This document shows, in pieces, positions 24,019-32,527 of a stretch of 64,000 nt of DNA (its first letter is position 1; the number at the start of each line of letters is the position of its first letter). The notes beneath the pieces are model-generated. The model was not told the DNA's origin, ran no database searches, and saw nothing but the letters and a program-made list of their open reading frames with translations. A program made the translations under genes and the position numbers. This DNA is from an uncultured Chryseobacterium sp. (GTDB taxonomy: Bacteria; Bacteroidota; Bacteroidia; Flavobacteriales; Weeksellaceae), in assembly GCA_913778085.1 (NCBI GenBank), contig CAJYXJ010000074.1, forward strand, positions 1 to 64,000. Reading direction: 5' to 3'.

Positions 24019-25547
24019 GATTTCAGCACGTTGTTTTTGATATGCTCCCCAACCCTTAATGCCATTGCAATAATGGTCAATGCCGGATTTACGGCTCCGC
24101 TGGAAACGAAGAAGCCACCGTCGACAATATAAAGATTATTAAGATCATGGGCCTTACAGTAGGTATCGACTACGGAAGTTGCCGGATCTGTACCCATCCG
24201 GGTGGTGCCGTTCTGGTGTGCCGGCGAAGCAATGTCCATTCCTTTACTGAAATAGATTCCTTTGAATAGGAAGGAGTCAAATTTTCCGGAAGCTTTCAGG
24301 GCTTTGATCAGTTCTTCTTTTAAATAACCGTGCCCCTTTTGGTTGTTCGGCGTATAGCTGATCTTGATCTGTCCGTTTTCTACGGTTACCCGGTTTTCGG
24401 GATCCGGAAGGTCTTCGGAAGTAAGCCAGAAATCAACCGCATGTTTCGCCATCAGCTCAAAAGTAAATCCGGGAGCCGGTACCGGGCTGTCTGCCTTGAT
24501 CTGGTGTTCATCAGATTTTCCCAGCATCTGGATGTGCCCGAGCGGATATTCGTAGCCTTTATTGGCATGGTAAAAATCATTAACTCCGAAGGTTTTCCCG
24601 AATTTGGTCGGATTTGGCTCGGTGTAAAGCGCTACCAAAGCAGAATTCTGGTGGAACATATAGTTCCGTCCGACCTGATCCGAAGAATTGGCCAGCCCGT
24701 CCGGAAACTTTTCACTTCTGCTTTCCAGAAGAACCGCTGCAGAATTAATGGCTCCGGCAGAAAGAATGACCAGTTCCGCTGTCAGGGTTTTGGTTTCGCC
24801 ATTCTGCTCTACGACAATTTCCGTAACGGTATCGCCTGCTTCATTGGTATTCAGCCTGAGAACTTTGGTATTGGTCATCAGTTCTACATTCGGATGCTCC
24901 AAAGCTTTCGAAAGGGCGCATAAATGGGCATCCCCTTTTCTTTCCGCAGCATCGGGGAATCCGTCAAACCGGTCTAAAGTGTAAGGAGCGTTGGCCGCTT
25001 TATGCGGTTTAAAATTCACCCCAATCGGTAGTTCAAAAGGATGCCAGCCATAGCTTGACAGTTCGTCTACCACTTCCTTGATCCTCGGTTCGTGCGGCAA
25101 AGCGGGATACGGATAAGGCTCTTCATCGAAAGGTTCGGTAGGATCCGATCCTCTTTTTCCATGAACATAAAAAAGCTTTTCCGCCTGAAGATAGTATTCT
25201 TTCAGGTCGGCATACTGAATGGGCCATGCCGGCGAAGTTCCGCCGTAATGCTGTATTTCTTTAAAATCCTCTTCCCGTAAACGGAACAGAGCGGCACCGT
25301 AAAATTTGGTATTCCCACCCACATTATAATGCATTCCCGGACGGAAAGGTCTGTTGTGTTTATCCAGCCATTCATCAGTCGTCGTATATCTGTTTTTCTG
25401 GAATACCTCCACCGAATCCCAGTTTTCTTTTTCTACCGGAACATAATCTCCGCGTTCCACGACCAATATTTTTTTGCCGCTGTCGGCCAGCTGATAAGCC
25501 ATGGTAGCCCCTCCGGCCCCGCTTCCTATGATAATGATGTCGTACAT
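24015..25547 (-). CDS. GMC-type FAD-dependent oxidoreductase
   Basis: A 510-residue choline-dehydrogenase-like flavoprotein. The FAD ADP-binding fold is at the N-terminus: IIIGSGAGGATMAYQLADSG (residues 5-24), then VVERG. The GMC region HYNVGGNTKFYGAALFRLRE (about 73-92) and the C-terminal HQNGTTRMG and YIVDGGFFVSSGAVNPALTIIAMALRV (about 460-500) carry the active-site His and Asn. It lacks an obvious signal peptide. It would oxidise an alcohol or sugar. It precedes the MFS gene, overlapping four bases. A gluconate/sugar or polyol substrate is possible but unproven. Confidence 0.93.
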   Translation of the reverse strand: MYDIIIIGSGAGGATMAYQLADSGKKILVVERGDYVPVEKENWDSVEVFQKNRYTTTDEWLDKHNRPFRPGMHYNVGGNTKFYGAALFRLREEDFKEIQHYGGTSPAWPIQYADLKEYYLQAEKLFYVHGKRGSDPTEPFDEEPYPYPALPHEPRIKEVVDELSSYGWHPFELPIGVNFKPHKAANAPYTLDRFDGFPDAAERKGDAHLCALSKALEHPNVELMTNTKVLRLNTNEAGDTVTEIVVEQNGETKTLTAELVILSAGAINSAAVLLESRSEKFPDGLANSSDQVGRNYMFHQNSALVALYTEPNPTKFGKTFGVNDFYHANKGYEYPLGHIQMLGKSDEHQIKADSPVPAPGFTFELMAKHAVDFWLTSEDLPDPENRVTVENGQIKISYTPNNQKGHGYLKEELIKALKASGKFDSFLFKGIYFSKGMDIASPAHQNGTTRMGTDPATSVVDTYCKAHDLNNLYIVDGGFFVSSGAVNPALTIIAMALRVGEHIKNNVLKS

Positions 25548-26068
25548 ATCTCCGTTTGTTTTACTTAAAGTTAGTGATTATAAGCCTTCTTCAGCTTAAA
25601 ATAAGATTAAATTCCGGTAGATGATGCAAATCGGGAACCAAACAGGAAGGGATGGTTGTAAACCATATTATACTTTAACAGCAAAAGAGGCAAAAGATGT
25701 TTATATTAAATCATGAAGGACAATTTTAACACATGAGTCATATAAGATTTCAGTTTCATGCATTGCATATATTTTAGAACACATAAGCAGGAAAATCAGA
25801 GATTTTCATTCGAATATCACAGCCATCAACATTATTTATCATCAATTATTTCGAATAAGGGATTGCTGACAGAAATTTAAAGACAATGTATATATACTAT
25901 TCTCTAATACTACGCTGAGATGCCTTGCGGGGATGACAAACTAGGTATTGAAATTTAAAATACTTATTAAACAAATAATCATCCGGTGGCTGAGCGGATC
26001 CGAAGCCACGTCATCATGCCGGATTTTTAAATTTCGGCTGAAGCCGGACGGATCCTGATTTCTATGTG

Positions 26069-26097
26069 AATGGACTAAAGTCCATTCCTATTGATAA
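26069..26097. repeat. AATGGACTAAAGTCCATT palindrome plus CCTATTGATAA
   Basis: The same arrangement as at 15882: a GACTAAAGTC-centred dyad followed directly by CCTATTGATAA. Confidence 0.7.
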
Positions 26098-26136
26098 GAG
26101 AACACCCAGGCATTATATTTTAAATATTATAAAAAT

Positions 26137-26170
26137 AAAAACTGCTTCAGCTAATGGCTAAAGCAGTTTT
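26137..26170 (-). terminator. Terminator of the starch locus
   Basis: AAAACTGCTT (26137-26146) and AAGCAGTTTT (26161-26170), extended by an inner AGC/GCT pair. The A- and T-flanks make it bidirectional; it would end the leftward sus transcript after the transporter. Confidence 0.82.
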
Positions 26171-26227
26171 TATATCATTAAAGAAATTCTAAATCAATAA
26201 TGGTTATTCTTATGATGAAATGATAAA

Positions 26228-27643
26228 TTAAAAATGCACCTGCTGGATCTCCTCTTCGATTTCTTTCGGGGTTTCGTTTTCCGATTTAATGAAAATAAGG
26301 GTGAGGACCGCACCCAGCAACATGCAGATGCCACCAACGATTACATAATCGATGGCCATTTTACCGAAAACACCACTTACGATCGGTCCGCCGAATAAAC
26401 CGTTGATGATCTGCGGAATTACGATAAAGAAGTTGAAAATCCCCATATACACGCCCATCTTTTTCTGCGGGATCACTTCGATCAGCATGGCGTAAGGCAT
26501 TGCTAAAATGCTGGCCCAGGCAAAGCCCAATCCGATCATGGAAATCCAGAGCAGATCGGTGTTTTTAATGAAATACATCAGGATAAGACCGGTTCCCCCG
26601 AAAGCCAGGGCGAGGGCGTGGGTTTGCTTTTTCCCGATCCATTTGGCGAGCGGCGTAAGGATAAAGGCGAATGGAATTGCCCAAAGATTGTACATTCCGA
26701 ACAGCTTACCCGTAAGGTCACCTGCATCGTTAAATGCTTTTGAATGCGTATCATCCGGCGACAGTCCGAAATGGTGGGTCGCCAGAGCGCTCGTTGTGAA
26801 TACCCACATGGTAAAAAGGGCAAACCAAGAGAAAAACTGTACGATGCCAAGTCTTTTCATCTGAGGCGGGATATTGGAAAAATCCTTGAAGATATCCATA
26901 AACTTTGAAGGCTGTGCGATTTCCTTTCCTCCTTCGAAGGCGGCAAATTCTTCCGGTGAATATTCTTTTGTCGTCACAATGGTGTAGATTATAGTCAGGA
27001 GTAGAAATCCTGCTCCTACATAGAATGAATAGATCACATTGTCTGCTACAAAACCTTCTGCCGCCACATTTGAAACTCCCAGCTGCGTAAGCCAGTCCGG
27101 CAGATAAGAACCGATTACGGCACCAATCCCGATCAGGATGGTCTGTACCGAAAAACCGATGGTTCCCTGATGTTTCGGAAGCATATCGCCCACCAAAGCG
27201 CGGAACGGTTCCATCGCCACATTAATGGAAGCATCCATCATCGCCAGGAAAATGACCGCCAACAGCAATACATTGGCTGCCATCATCTGCGTAGCCGATG
27301 CGGCATTCGGAAGCATCACCAGACCGATGGCGCACAGAATGGCACCGATCAGGAAATACGGCTTTCTTCTTCCGAGCGGGCTCCAGGTATTGTCGCCCAT
27401 GTGGCCGATGATGGGCTGAACGATCAATCCTGTGACCGGTGCCACCAGCCAGAACCAGGACAGCTCATGCACGTCTGCCCCAAAATTGGCCAGGATGCGG
27501 CTGGCATTCCCATTCTGCAGCCCGAAGGCCATCTGGATTCCCAAAAATCCCATGCTCATATTGATGATCTGAAGCATGGATAAATCCGGCTTTTTCAGTT
27601 TTCCGAATTTACCGGAATCGTGTTTTCCTACCATTTCTGCCAT
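26228..27643 (-). CDS. SLC45/maltose-type MFS transporter of the starch locus
   Basis: A 471-residue inner-membrane transporter with 12 predicted helices. The N-terminal signature MSMGFLGIQMAFGLQNGNASRI and GHMGDNTWSPLGRRKPYFLIGA (about 81-102) mark the SLC45-like sugar/H+ symporter group, used by Flavobacteriia for maltose in starch loci. The C-terminus is acidic. Its start codon overlaps the stop of the upstream NTF2-like gene by one base (TAATG), so it is translationally coupled. It would bring maltose or maltodextrins released by the periplasmic enzymes into the cytoplasm. It is the last gene of the sus operon. Confidence 0.92.
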   Translation of the reverse strand: MAEMVGKHDSGKFGKLKKPDLSMLQIINMSMGFLGIQMAFGLQNGNASRILANFGADVHELSWFWLVAPVTGLIVQPIIGHMGDNTWSPLGRRKPYFLIGAILCAIGLVMLPNAASATQMMAANVLLLAVIFLAMMDASINVAMEPFRALVGDMLPKHQGTIGFSVQTILIGIGAVIGSYLPDWLTQLGVSNVAAEGFVADNVIYSFYVGAGFLLLTIIYTIVTTKEYSPEEFAAFEGGKEIAQPSKFMDIFKDFSNIPPQMKRLGIVQFFSWFALFTMWVFTTSALATHHFGLSPDDTHSKAFNDAGDLTGKLFGMYNLWAIPFAFILTPLAKWIGKKQTHALALAFGGTGLILMYFIKNTDLLWISMIGLGFAWASILAMPYAMLIEVIPQKKMGVYMGIFNFFIVIPQIINGLFGGPIVSGVFGKMAIDYVIVGGICMLLGAVLTLIFIKSENETPKEIEEEIQQVHF

Positions 27644-28155
27644 TATTTTTTCAGTTTTTGAATTAACACTTCTTCAATCGGAGCTTTTTCAGCAACAACT
27701 TTATCCACCACTTCATTCGGAACGGTCATGGAAAGGACGTACTGCCTGATTTTCCACTGCCCGTTGATCTTTTCCACGACTCCGGAACCACGGCAGATTT
27801 TCATCTGGGTATCAAGCAGCTCATCAAACCAGGCAAGCTTTCCGTCTTTACTGAAATAGATGTTCCTTTTCAGCGAAGTGAAGTTCCAGGTTGATTTTTT
27901 ATCAAAATACGGTTTTGCCCAAACCCTGAAAGCTTTTTTGTCCCAGACTTCTGTGGCATCGGTTCCGATGAAAGTAGATTCGTCTGCGAAATAATTGAAG
28001 TAGGTATTGAAATCGGCTTTTGCGGCTGCAACGTTGAAGCCGTCGAGCATGGTGCCGATAGCCGCTTTTTCATTTTCAGATTTCGTCTGTGCCGAAACGG
28101 TTGAAAAGCACAGCATCAGCAGCAGAAATGTGAAAAGTAGAGTTGTTTTTTTCAT
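27643..28155 (-). CDS. Secreted NTF2-like (SnoaL/DUF4440-type) protein
   Basis: A 170-residue protein with a signal peptide (about 1-22, ending VSAQ). The mature part has a cone-shaped NTF2-like pattern: AIGTMLDGFNVAAAKADFNTYFNYFADESTFIGTDATEVWDKKAFRVWAKPYF, then the strand pairs ISKDGKLAWFDELL and SGVVEKINGQWKIRQYVLS. Such proteins are common in Bacteroidetes with unknown roles, often binding small ligands. It is embedded in the starch operon between the GH13 enzyme and the transporter, so it may assist sugar handling in the periplasm, but this is inference from position only. Confidence 0.85.
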   Translation of the reverse strand: MKKTTLLFTFLLLMLCFSTVSAQTKSENEKAAIGTMLDGFNVAAAKADFNTYFNYFADESTFIGTDATEVWDKKAFRVWAKPYFDKKSTWNFTSLKRNIYFSKDGKLAWFDELLDTQMKICRGSGVVEKINGQWKIRQYVLSMTVPNEVVDKVVAEKAPIEEVLIQKLKK

Positions 28156-28176
28156 GTTGAAGGGTAGTTATTGTTT

Positions 28177-28209
28177 AAACCTCATAGGTTTTTGAAACCT
28201 ATGAGGTTT
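28177..28209. repeat. AAACCT-type perfect palindrome
   Basis: AAACCTCATAGGTTT (28177-28191) and its exact reverse complement (28195-28209) separated by three bases. It lies in the GH13/NTF2-like spacer and resembles 14140-14171. Confidence 0.8.
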
Positions 28210-28225
28210 GAGGAGGTTTGATCTG

Positions 28226-30082
28226 TTATTTTAATTCGATGACCATTGAAGTTCTGGCAGGGATGGTGAAATCAGATTTTACGGAAAATTCTTTTCCCGA
28301 AATCACATCTTTCCCTGCTGTAAATGGGTTCAGCGATTCTGCAAAATGTTTGACATCGACGTTTTTTTGCTGGTCATTGTTATTGAGAACCACCATGACG
28401 CTTTCTTTGTCGTTATACCTAAAATAGACAAAAACATTATCCTGGGGAACGAAATTTTTGGTTTTCCCGTTATGGATGACCTTCTTCCCTTTTCTCCAGT
28501 TCAGCAATTTTTGGGTGAACTGGTAAAATTCTTTCTGCTCGTTGGTCTGTGATGATGGATTAAAGGCAGTCTGCTGATCGGCTTTCCATCCGCCGGGAAA
28601 ATCCCTTCTGATGTCGGCATCGCCGCCTTTGTTTTTATCGCCGCGCATTCCTATTTCGGAGCCGTAGTAGATTTGGGGAATTCCGCGGACGGTCGAAATT
28701 ACAGTTAATCCCAGCTTGTAAGCTTTCGGGTCGGCATTGAAGATTTCATTCCACCGCTCGGTATCGTGGTTTTCAAAGAAGACCATGACATTGTTGATGT
28801 CCGGATACAGGAAATCACTTGCCAGGCTATTGTAGATCCTGTTCATCCCGCTGTCCCAGCCGTCTTTTTCCCGGATGGCTTTGGGCAGGTCGCCGTACAG
28901 CATAAAATCCATAACGGATGGAAGATTTGAATTGTAATTTGCCGCCTCTCCTGTTTTTGAATTTTTCTGCCATGCAGAGATATAGGCAGGAGTGCTGAGC
29001 CAGGTTTCCCCGACGATATTGAATTTCGGATATTCATCGGTGATGGCTTTGGCCCATTGGGCCATGGCTTCCTTGTCGTTGTAAGGATAGGTGTCTACTC
29101 TAAACCCGCCGAGCTCGGCATATTCGATCCACCAGATGGCATTCTGAGTCAGGTATTTCAGAACGAGCGGATTGCTCTGGTTGATGTCCGGCATGGTGGT
29201 ATCGAACCATCCGTCGAGTGACGATTGTTTATCGATTTGGGAAGCATTGGTATCGAACTGGGTGGTTGTTTTGTAGTTGGACCGTTTGAAGCCGTTTTCC
29301 CCGTCGCTGAACGTATGGATCCAGTCTTTGGTCGGCAGGTCTTTGATCATCCAGTGGGAGATCCCCCAGTGGTTGGTGACGTAGTCCATGACGAGCATCA
29401 TTTTCCTTTGGTTGAGCTTGCGGGACAGTTCCTGGTATTCTTCGTTGGTACCATAACGGCCGTCGATTTTGTAAAGGTCAGTTTGAGCATAGCCGTGATA
29501 AGAATACACTTTTTCGTTATCTTCATTGACGGGGGTGAGCCAGACGGAGGTGGCACCTAAGTTCTGGATATAATCAAGATTGTTGATGATCCCCCTCAGG
29601 TCTCCGCCGTGGCGGCCATTGGGAAGGCTGCGGTTGGCTTTTTCCGTAAGGTCCGGCCTGGAATCGTTTTTTTCGTCGCCATTGGCAAATCGGTCGGGCA
29701 TGATGAGATACATGACATCTTTTGAGGTGAACGATTCCCGGTTGGCAGAATCCGGATTCCGCTGTTTCAGTTCGTAGGTGTAAGAACCTGTTTTTTTCCT
29801 GCCGTCTTTAACGGTAATGCTGAATTTCGGAACGCTGATTTCGTTGGTATTGACCGTTACAAAAACGTAGTTCGGATTTTCTACTTTGAGGATCTCTTTG
29901 GGCTGAACGCCGTCTGAAAGTTCGATATTCTTACTGGCGATATCTTTTCCGTAGACCAGGATCTGGAGTTCCGGGTTTTTCATTCCTTTCCACCAGAATG
30001 CCGGTTCTACCCGGTCCAGCGCTTTCTGGGAAAATGCCAGAGACGCCAAAGAAACGGCAAAGGTGAGGTATATTTTTTTCAT
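28226..30082 (-). CDS. GH13 alpha-amylase/neopullulanase-type enzyme
   Basis: A 618-residue secreted glycoside hydrolase with signal peptide (1-18, ending AFSQ). An N-terminal cyclomaltodextrinase-like beta domain (about 20-115) precedes the (beta/alpha)8 barrel. GH13 conserved regions are visible: I DYVTNH, II GGFRVDTYPYND with the nucleophile Asp, III FNIVGETW with the acid Glu, and IV FFENHDTERW. A C-terminal beta-sandwich follows. It would cut alpha-1,4 links of starch or cyclodextrins to maltose/glucose in the periplasm, as SusA does. The signal peptide lacks a lipobox, so it is probably soluble. It follows the GH97 gene by about 210 bases, with a terminator and repeat between. Confidence 0.95.
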   Translation of the reverse strand: MKKIYLTFAVSLASLAFSQKALDRVEPAFWWKGMKNPELQILVYGKDIASKNIELSDGVQPKEILKVENPNYVFVTVNTNEISVPKFSITVKDGRKKTGSYTYELKQRNPDSANRESFTSKDVMYLIMPDRFANGDEKNDSRPDLTEKANRSLPNGRHGGDLRGIINNLDYIQNLGATSVWLTPVNEDNEKVYSYHGYAQTDLYKIDGRYGTNEEYQELSRKLNQRKMMLVMDYVTNHWGISHWMIKDLPTKDWIHTFSDGENGFKRSNYKTTTQFDTNASQIDKQSSLDGWFDTTMPDINQSNPLVLKYLTQNAIWWIEYAELGGFRVDTYPYNDKEAMAQWAKAITDEYPKFNIVGETWLSTPAYISAWQKNSKTGEAANYNSNLPSVMDFMLYGDLPKAIREKDGWDSGMNRIYNSLASDFLYPDINNVMVFFENHDTERWNEIFNADPKAYKLGLTVISTVRGIPQIYYGSEIGMRGDKNKGGDADIRRDFPGGWKADQQTAFNPSSQTNEQKEFYQFTQKLLNWRKGKKVIHNGKTKNFVPQDNVFVYFRYNDKESVMVVLNNNDQQKNVDVKHFAESLNPFTAGKDVISGKEFSVKSDFTIPARTSMVIELK

Positions 30083-30163
30083 ATGTACTATTGTTGAATC
30101 AGTGTGAATACAGCTATCGGAATTTTTTATTCCGGAAGTATTTTCGCGATGGTTTCTTAAAAG

Positions 30164-30254
30164 GCTCTCCGCCCATAGCCCCGATCGCAGCGGTTACCCC
30201 ACAGCGGGGATGGCCATGCAGCGGCGCGAGGAGTATGAGCGGAGAGCGGGAAAA
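30164..30254 (+). repeat. 93-base structured intergenic element, copy 2
   Basis: Shares GCGGTTACCCCACAGCGGG and CGCGAGGAGTATGAGCGGA with the copy at 15941-16033. GCTCTCCGC at its start is the reverse complement of GCGGAGAGC at its end, closing a long stem. Confidence 0.8.
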
Positions 30255-30287
30255 AGCTCCTGAAAAAGAATGTTCTTCAGGAGGCTT
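30251..30287 (-). terminator. Terminator after the GH97 gene
   Basis: On the minus strand GCCTCCTGAA pairs with TTCAGGAGCT, followed by a TTTTT run; the structure is 37 bases long. It lies six bases after the GH97 stop. Confidence 0.75.
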
Positions 30288-30292
30288 CCGTT

Positions 30293-32449
30293 TTATTGTA
30301 CCGCCTTCACAGAGATGGCAAAACCACCGCTTCTCGCCATGTTAATTTTGATCTTAGACTTACTGTTCACCGTCTTTCTGTAGATGTTATAGCTTTGAGG
30401 ATTGTTGATGTAGTCTGCATCTTTTCCATCTTCATAGACCGTCACCTCGTATTTACGACCTTTGTCCAGGAAGGAGAAATCTACGGTATACTCGCGCTTG
30501 TTTTCATCGGTAATCCCACCTACAAACCAGTTTTCGGTACCCTTGGCTTTTCTAGCCGTGATGATGTAGTCTCCCGGCTCGGCAGATAAGATTTTGGTAT
30601 CGTCCCAATCGGCAGCAACGTCTTTGATGAACTGGAAAGCGTCCATATGCCGTTTGTAGTTTTCCGGCAAATCGGCCGCCATCTGCAGCGGCATGTACAT
30701 CACAACGTACAGGGCCAGCTGTTTGGCCAGGGTGGTTTTTACGAAACGTTTGTCGCCGGGGAAATAGTAATCCAGTTTGGTCTGGAAAATTCCCGGTGTA
30801 TAGTCCATTGGTCCGCCCATCCATCGGGTAAACGGAAGAATGGTCTGGTGATCGGGATTGTTTCCGGCAAAGGCTTCAAACTCAGTTCCCCTTGCGGCCT
30901 CCGCTGAGATGTAGTTCGGATAGGTTCTGCTTTCTCCACCCGGACGAACGGATTCGTGGGAGTTGACCATGATCTTGTACTCATTGGCTTTTTCGGCGAT
31001 TCTGTAGTAATGGTTGATGGTCCACTGGGAATAATGGTGTTCGCCTCTCGGGATGATGTCGCCTACATAACCGGTTTTTACGGCATCGTAGCCATAGTCG
31101 TTCATGAGTTTGAACGCTTTGTCTGCCCATCTTTCGTAATTGGTGGCGGAACCGGAGGTCTCATGGTGCATAATAAGCTTCATGCCTTTGGAATGGGCAT
31201 AGTCGTTCAGCATTTTGAGGTCGAAATCCGGGTACGGCGTAATGAAATCGAAAACGAATTCCTTGGAATGTCCGAACCAGTCTTCCCAACCTACGTTCCA
31301 GCCTTCGATCAGTAAGCCTTTGAAGCCATTTTCCGCAGCAAAATCGATGTATTCTTTTACTTTTGTATTGTTGGCGGCATGTTTCCCGTTGGGAGTCAGT
31401 TTGGAAAAATCCGTTACCCCGATGTGAACGTTTTCTGCTGTGGAATACGCCCACTGGGATTTTCCGATGATCATTTCCCACCATACGCCCATGTATTTGG
31501 TCGGATGAATGTAGGACGTATCGGTATATTTTGTCGGTTCGTTAAGATTGAACATCATTTTGGAACCTAATACTTCTTCCGCTTTCGGAGAAACGATGAT
31601 GGTTCTCCATGGGGAAATAGAGGACGTCTGAATATATCCTTTCGCACCCTGACGGTCCGGAGTCAGATGAGTCTTGAATTTGAAATTCACCGCATCCACT
31701 TCGAGGTTGGAAGCGGGATAGTCCAGTACGGCCGCTTCTCCCAGATTCACGTATAATGGTTCCTTTCCTTCTTTTTTCAGCATCAGCGGCGACTGTACCG
31801 CGTTCGGCACCATTTGCTGAGAGGCATTGCTGTCGAATGAGTTTGGCCATCTTGCCGGGATTTCAGAAATTTTTGTGGTCTGCGGCTGGTATTCCTGGGA
31901 ATCGTAGTCGGCTGCAATCCACCACGCTTTCATATCAGTCGGGAAATCGATCTCGGAATCTTCTTCACGGATGACGAAATAGTTCAGGTTTTTCTGTTGC
32001 GGGAATTCGTAACGGAATCCAAGCCCGTCGTTGAACAGCCTGAACTTAACAATAATATCCCGGTCGGTCGCATCCTGGTGCAACGTTACTGCCAGCTCGT
32101 TATAGTTGTTGATATAATTTTTCTTTTCGCCCAGTACCGGCTGCCAGGTTTCGTTTTTGGAATCCCTTGCCTCGGCTTTTTTGGAAAACCCATTGTTGAG
32201 ATCGAATTTGGCATCTTCCGGCTTAGCGATTTCAGAGGCAAATTTAATGGCCGTATCCTTGAACAACCTCAGCCCCAGCTTTGAGTCTTCCACCACTACG
32301 GCCCCGTTGTATTTCAGGTTATAATAGGGTACGCCCTGCTTCAGCTGAAAATCCATCCGGAACTTCCCGTCCGGCGACTGTAAAGTCTGTGCGTTCACTC
32401 CTGCAAACATCATTGAGAACAAGACTGCCCCCATCGTAATTTTCTTCAT
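30293..32449 (-). CDS. GH97 alpha-glucosidase (SusB-like)
   Basis: A 718-residue glycoside hydrolase family 97 enzyme with a signal peptide (about 1-20, ending GVNAQ). The N-terminal beta-super-sandwich (20-290) precedes the (beta/alpha)8 barrel containing WWEMI, GFKGLLIEGWNVGWEDWFGHSKEF, YGYDAVKTGYVGD and NSHESVRPGGESRTYPNYISAEAARGTEFEAF. The last segments carry the glutamates that act in inverting SusB-type enzymes, together with the calcium-binding residues. A C-terminal beta domain follows. It trims alpha-glucosyl ends of maltooligosaccharides in the periplasm. The upstream susE gene is separated by 78 bases with a hairpin. Confidence 0.95.
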   Translation of the reverse strand: MKKITMGAVLFSMMFAGVNAQTLQSPDGKFRMDFQLKQGVPYYNLKYNGAVVVEDSKLGLRLFKDTAIKFASEIAKPEDAKFDLNNGFSKKAEARDSKNETWQPVLGEKKNYINNYNELAVTLHQDATDRDIIVKFRLFNDGLGFRYEFPQQKNLNYFVIREEDSEIDFPTDMKAWWIAADYDSQEYQPQTTKISEIPARWPNSFDSNASQQMVPNAVQSPLMLKKEGKEPLYVNLGEAAVLDYPASNLEVDAVNFKFKTHLTPDRQGAKGYIQTSSISPWRTIIVSPKAEEVLGSKMMFNLNEPTKYTDTSYIHPTKYMGVWWEMIIGKSQWAYSTAENVHIGVTDFSKLTPNGKHAANNTKVKEYIDFAAENGFKGLLIEGWNVGWEDWFGHSKEFVFDFITPYPDFDLKMLNDYAHSKGMKLIMHHETSGSATNYERWADKAFKLMNDYGYDAVKTGYVGDIIPRGEHHYSQWTINHYYRIAEKANEYKIMVNSHESVRPGGESRTYPNYISAEAARGTEFEAFAGNNPDHQTILPFTRWMGGPMDYTPGIFQTKLDYYFPGDKRFVKTTLAKQLALYVVMYMPLQMAADLPENYKRHMDAFQFIKDVAADWDDTKILSAEPGDYIITARKAKGTENWFVGGITDENKREYTVDFSFLDKGRKYEVTVYEDGKDADYINNPQSYNIYRKTVNSKSKIKINMARSGGFAISVKAVQ

Positions 32450-32479
32450 AATGACTATTTATACGCTTTAAAAATAAAG

Positions 32480-32505
32480 AAAGTGCTGCCGAAAAGCAAC
32501 ACTTT
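32480..32505 (-). terminator. Intercistronic hairpin between susE-like and GH97
   Basis: AAAGTGCTGC (32480-32489) and GCAACACTTT (32496-32505) form a ten-pair stem including one G-T on the transcript, followed on the minus strand by CTTTATTTTT. It may reduce transcription past susCDE. Confidence 0.6.
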
Positions 32506-32527
32506 GCTGTTTTAAATTTGTTATGTT

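Larger units (their letters stand above)
25548..26227. other. Intergenic region with several palindromes and a terminator
   Basis: No gene is apparent in these 680 bases. It holds a degenerate relative of the 'CTACGGAATGACAA' repeat at about 25910-25940, a GC-rich CCGGTGGCTGAGCGGATCC element around 25983, TCGGCTGAAGCCGGA at 26035, a GGACTAAAGTCC palindrome (26069-26097) and a bidirectional terminator (26137-26170). Confidence 0.6.

Noticed and set aside
24330-24923. Plus-strand open frame of 197 codons over the GMC oxidoreductase
   Set aside because: It is antisense to an intact flavoprotein gene and shows no recognisable motif.
25548-26227. Search for an insertion sequence in the 680-base gap
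   Set aside because: No transposase frame or paired terminal repeats were found; only palindromes and a terminator.
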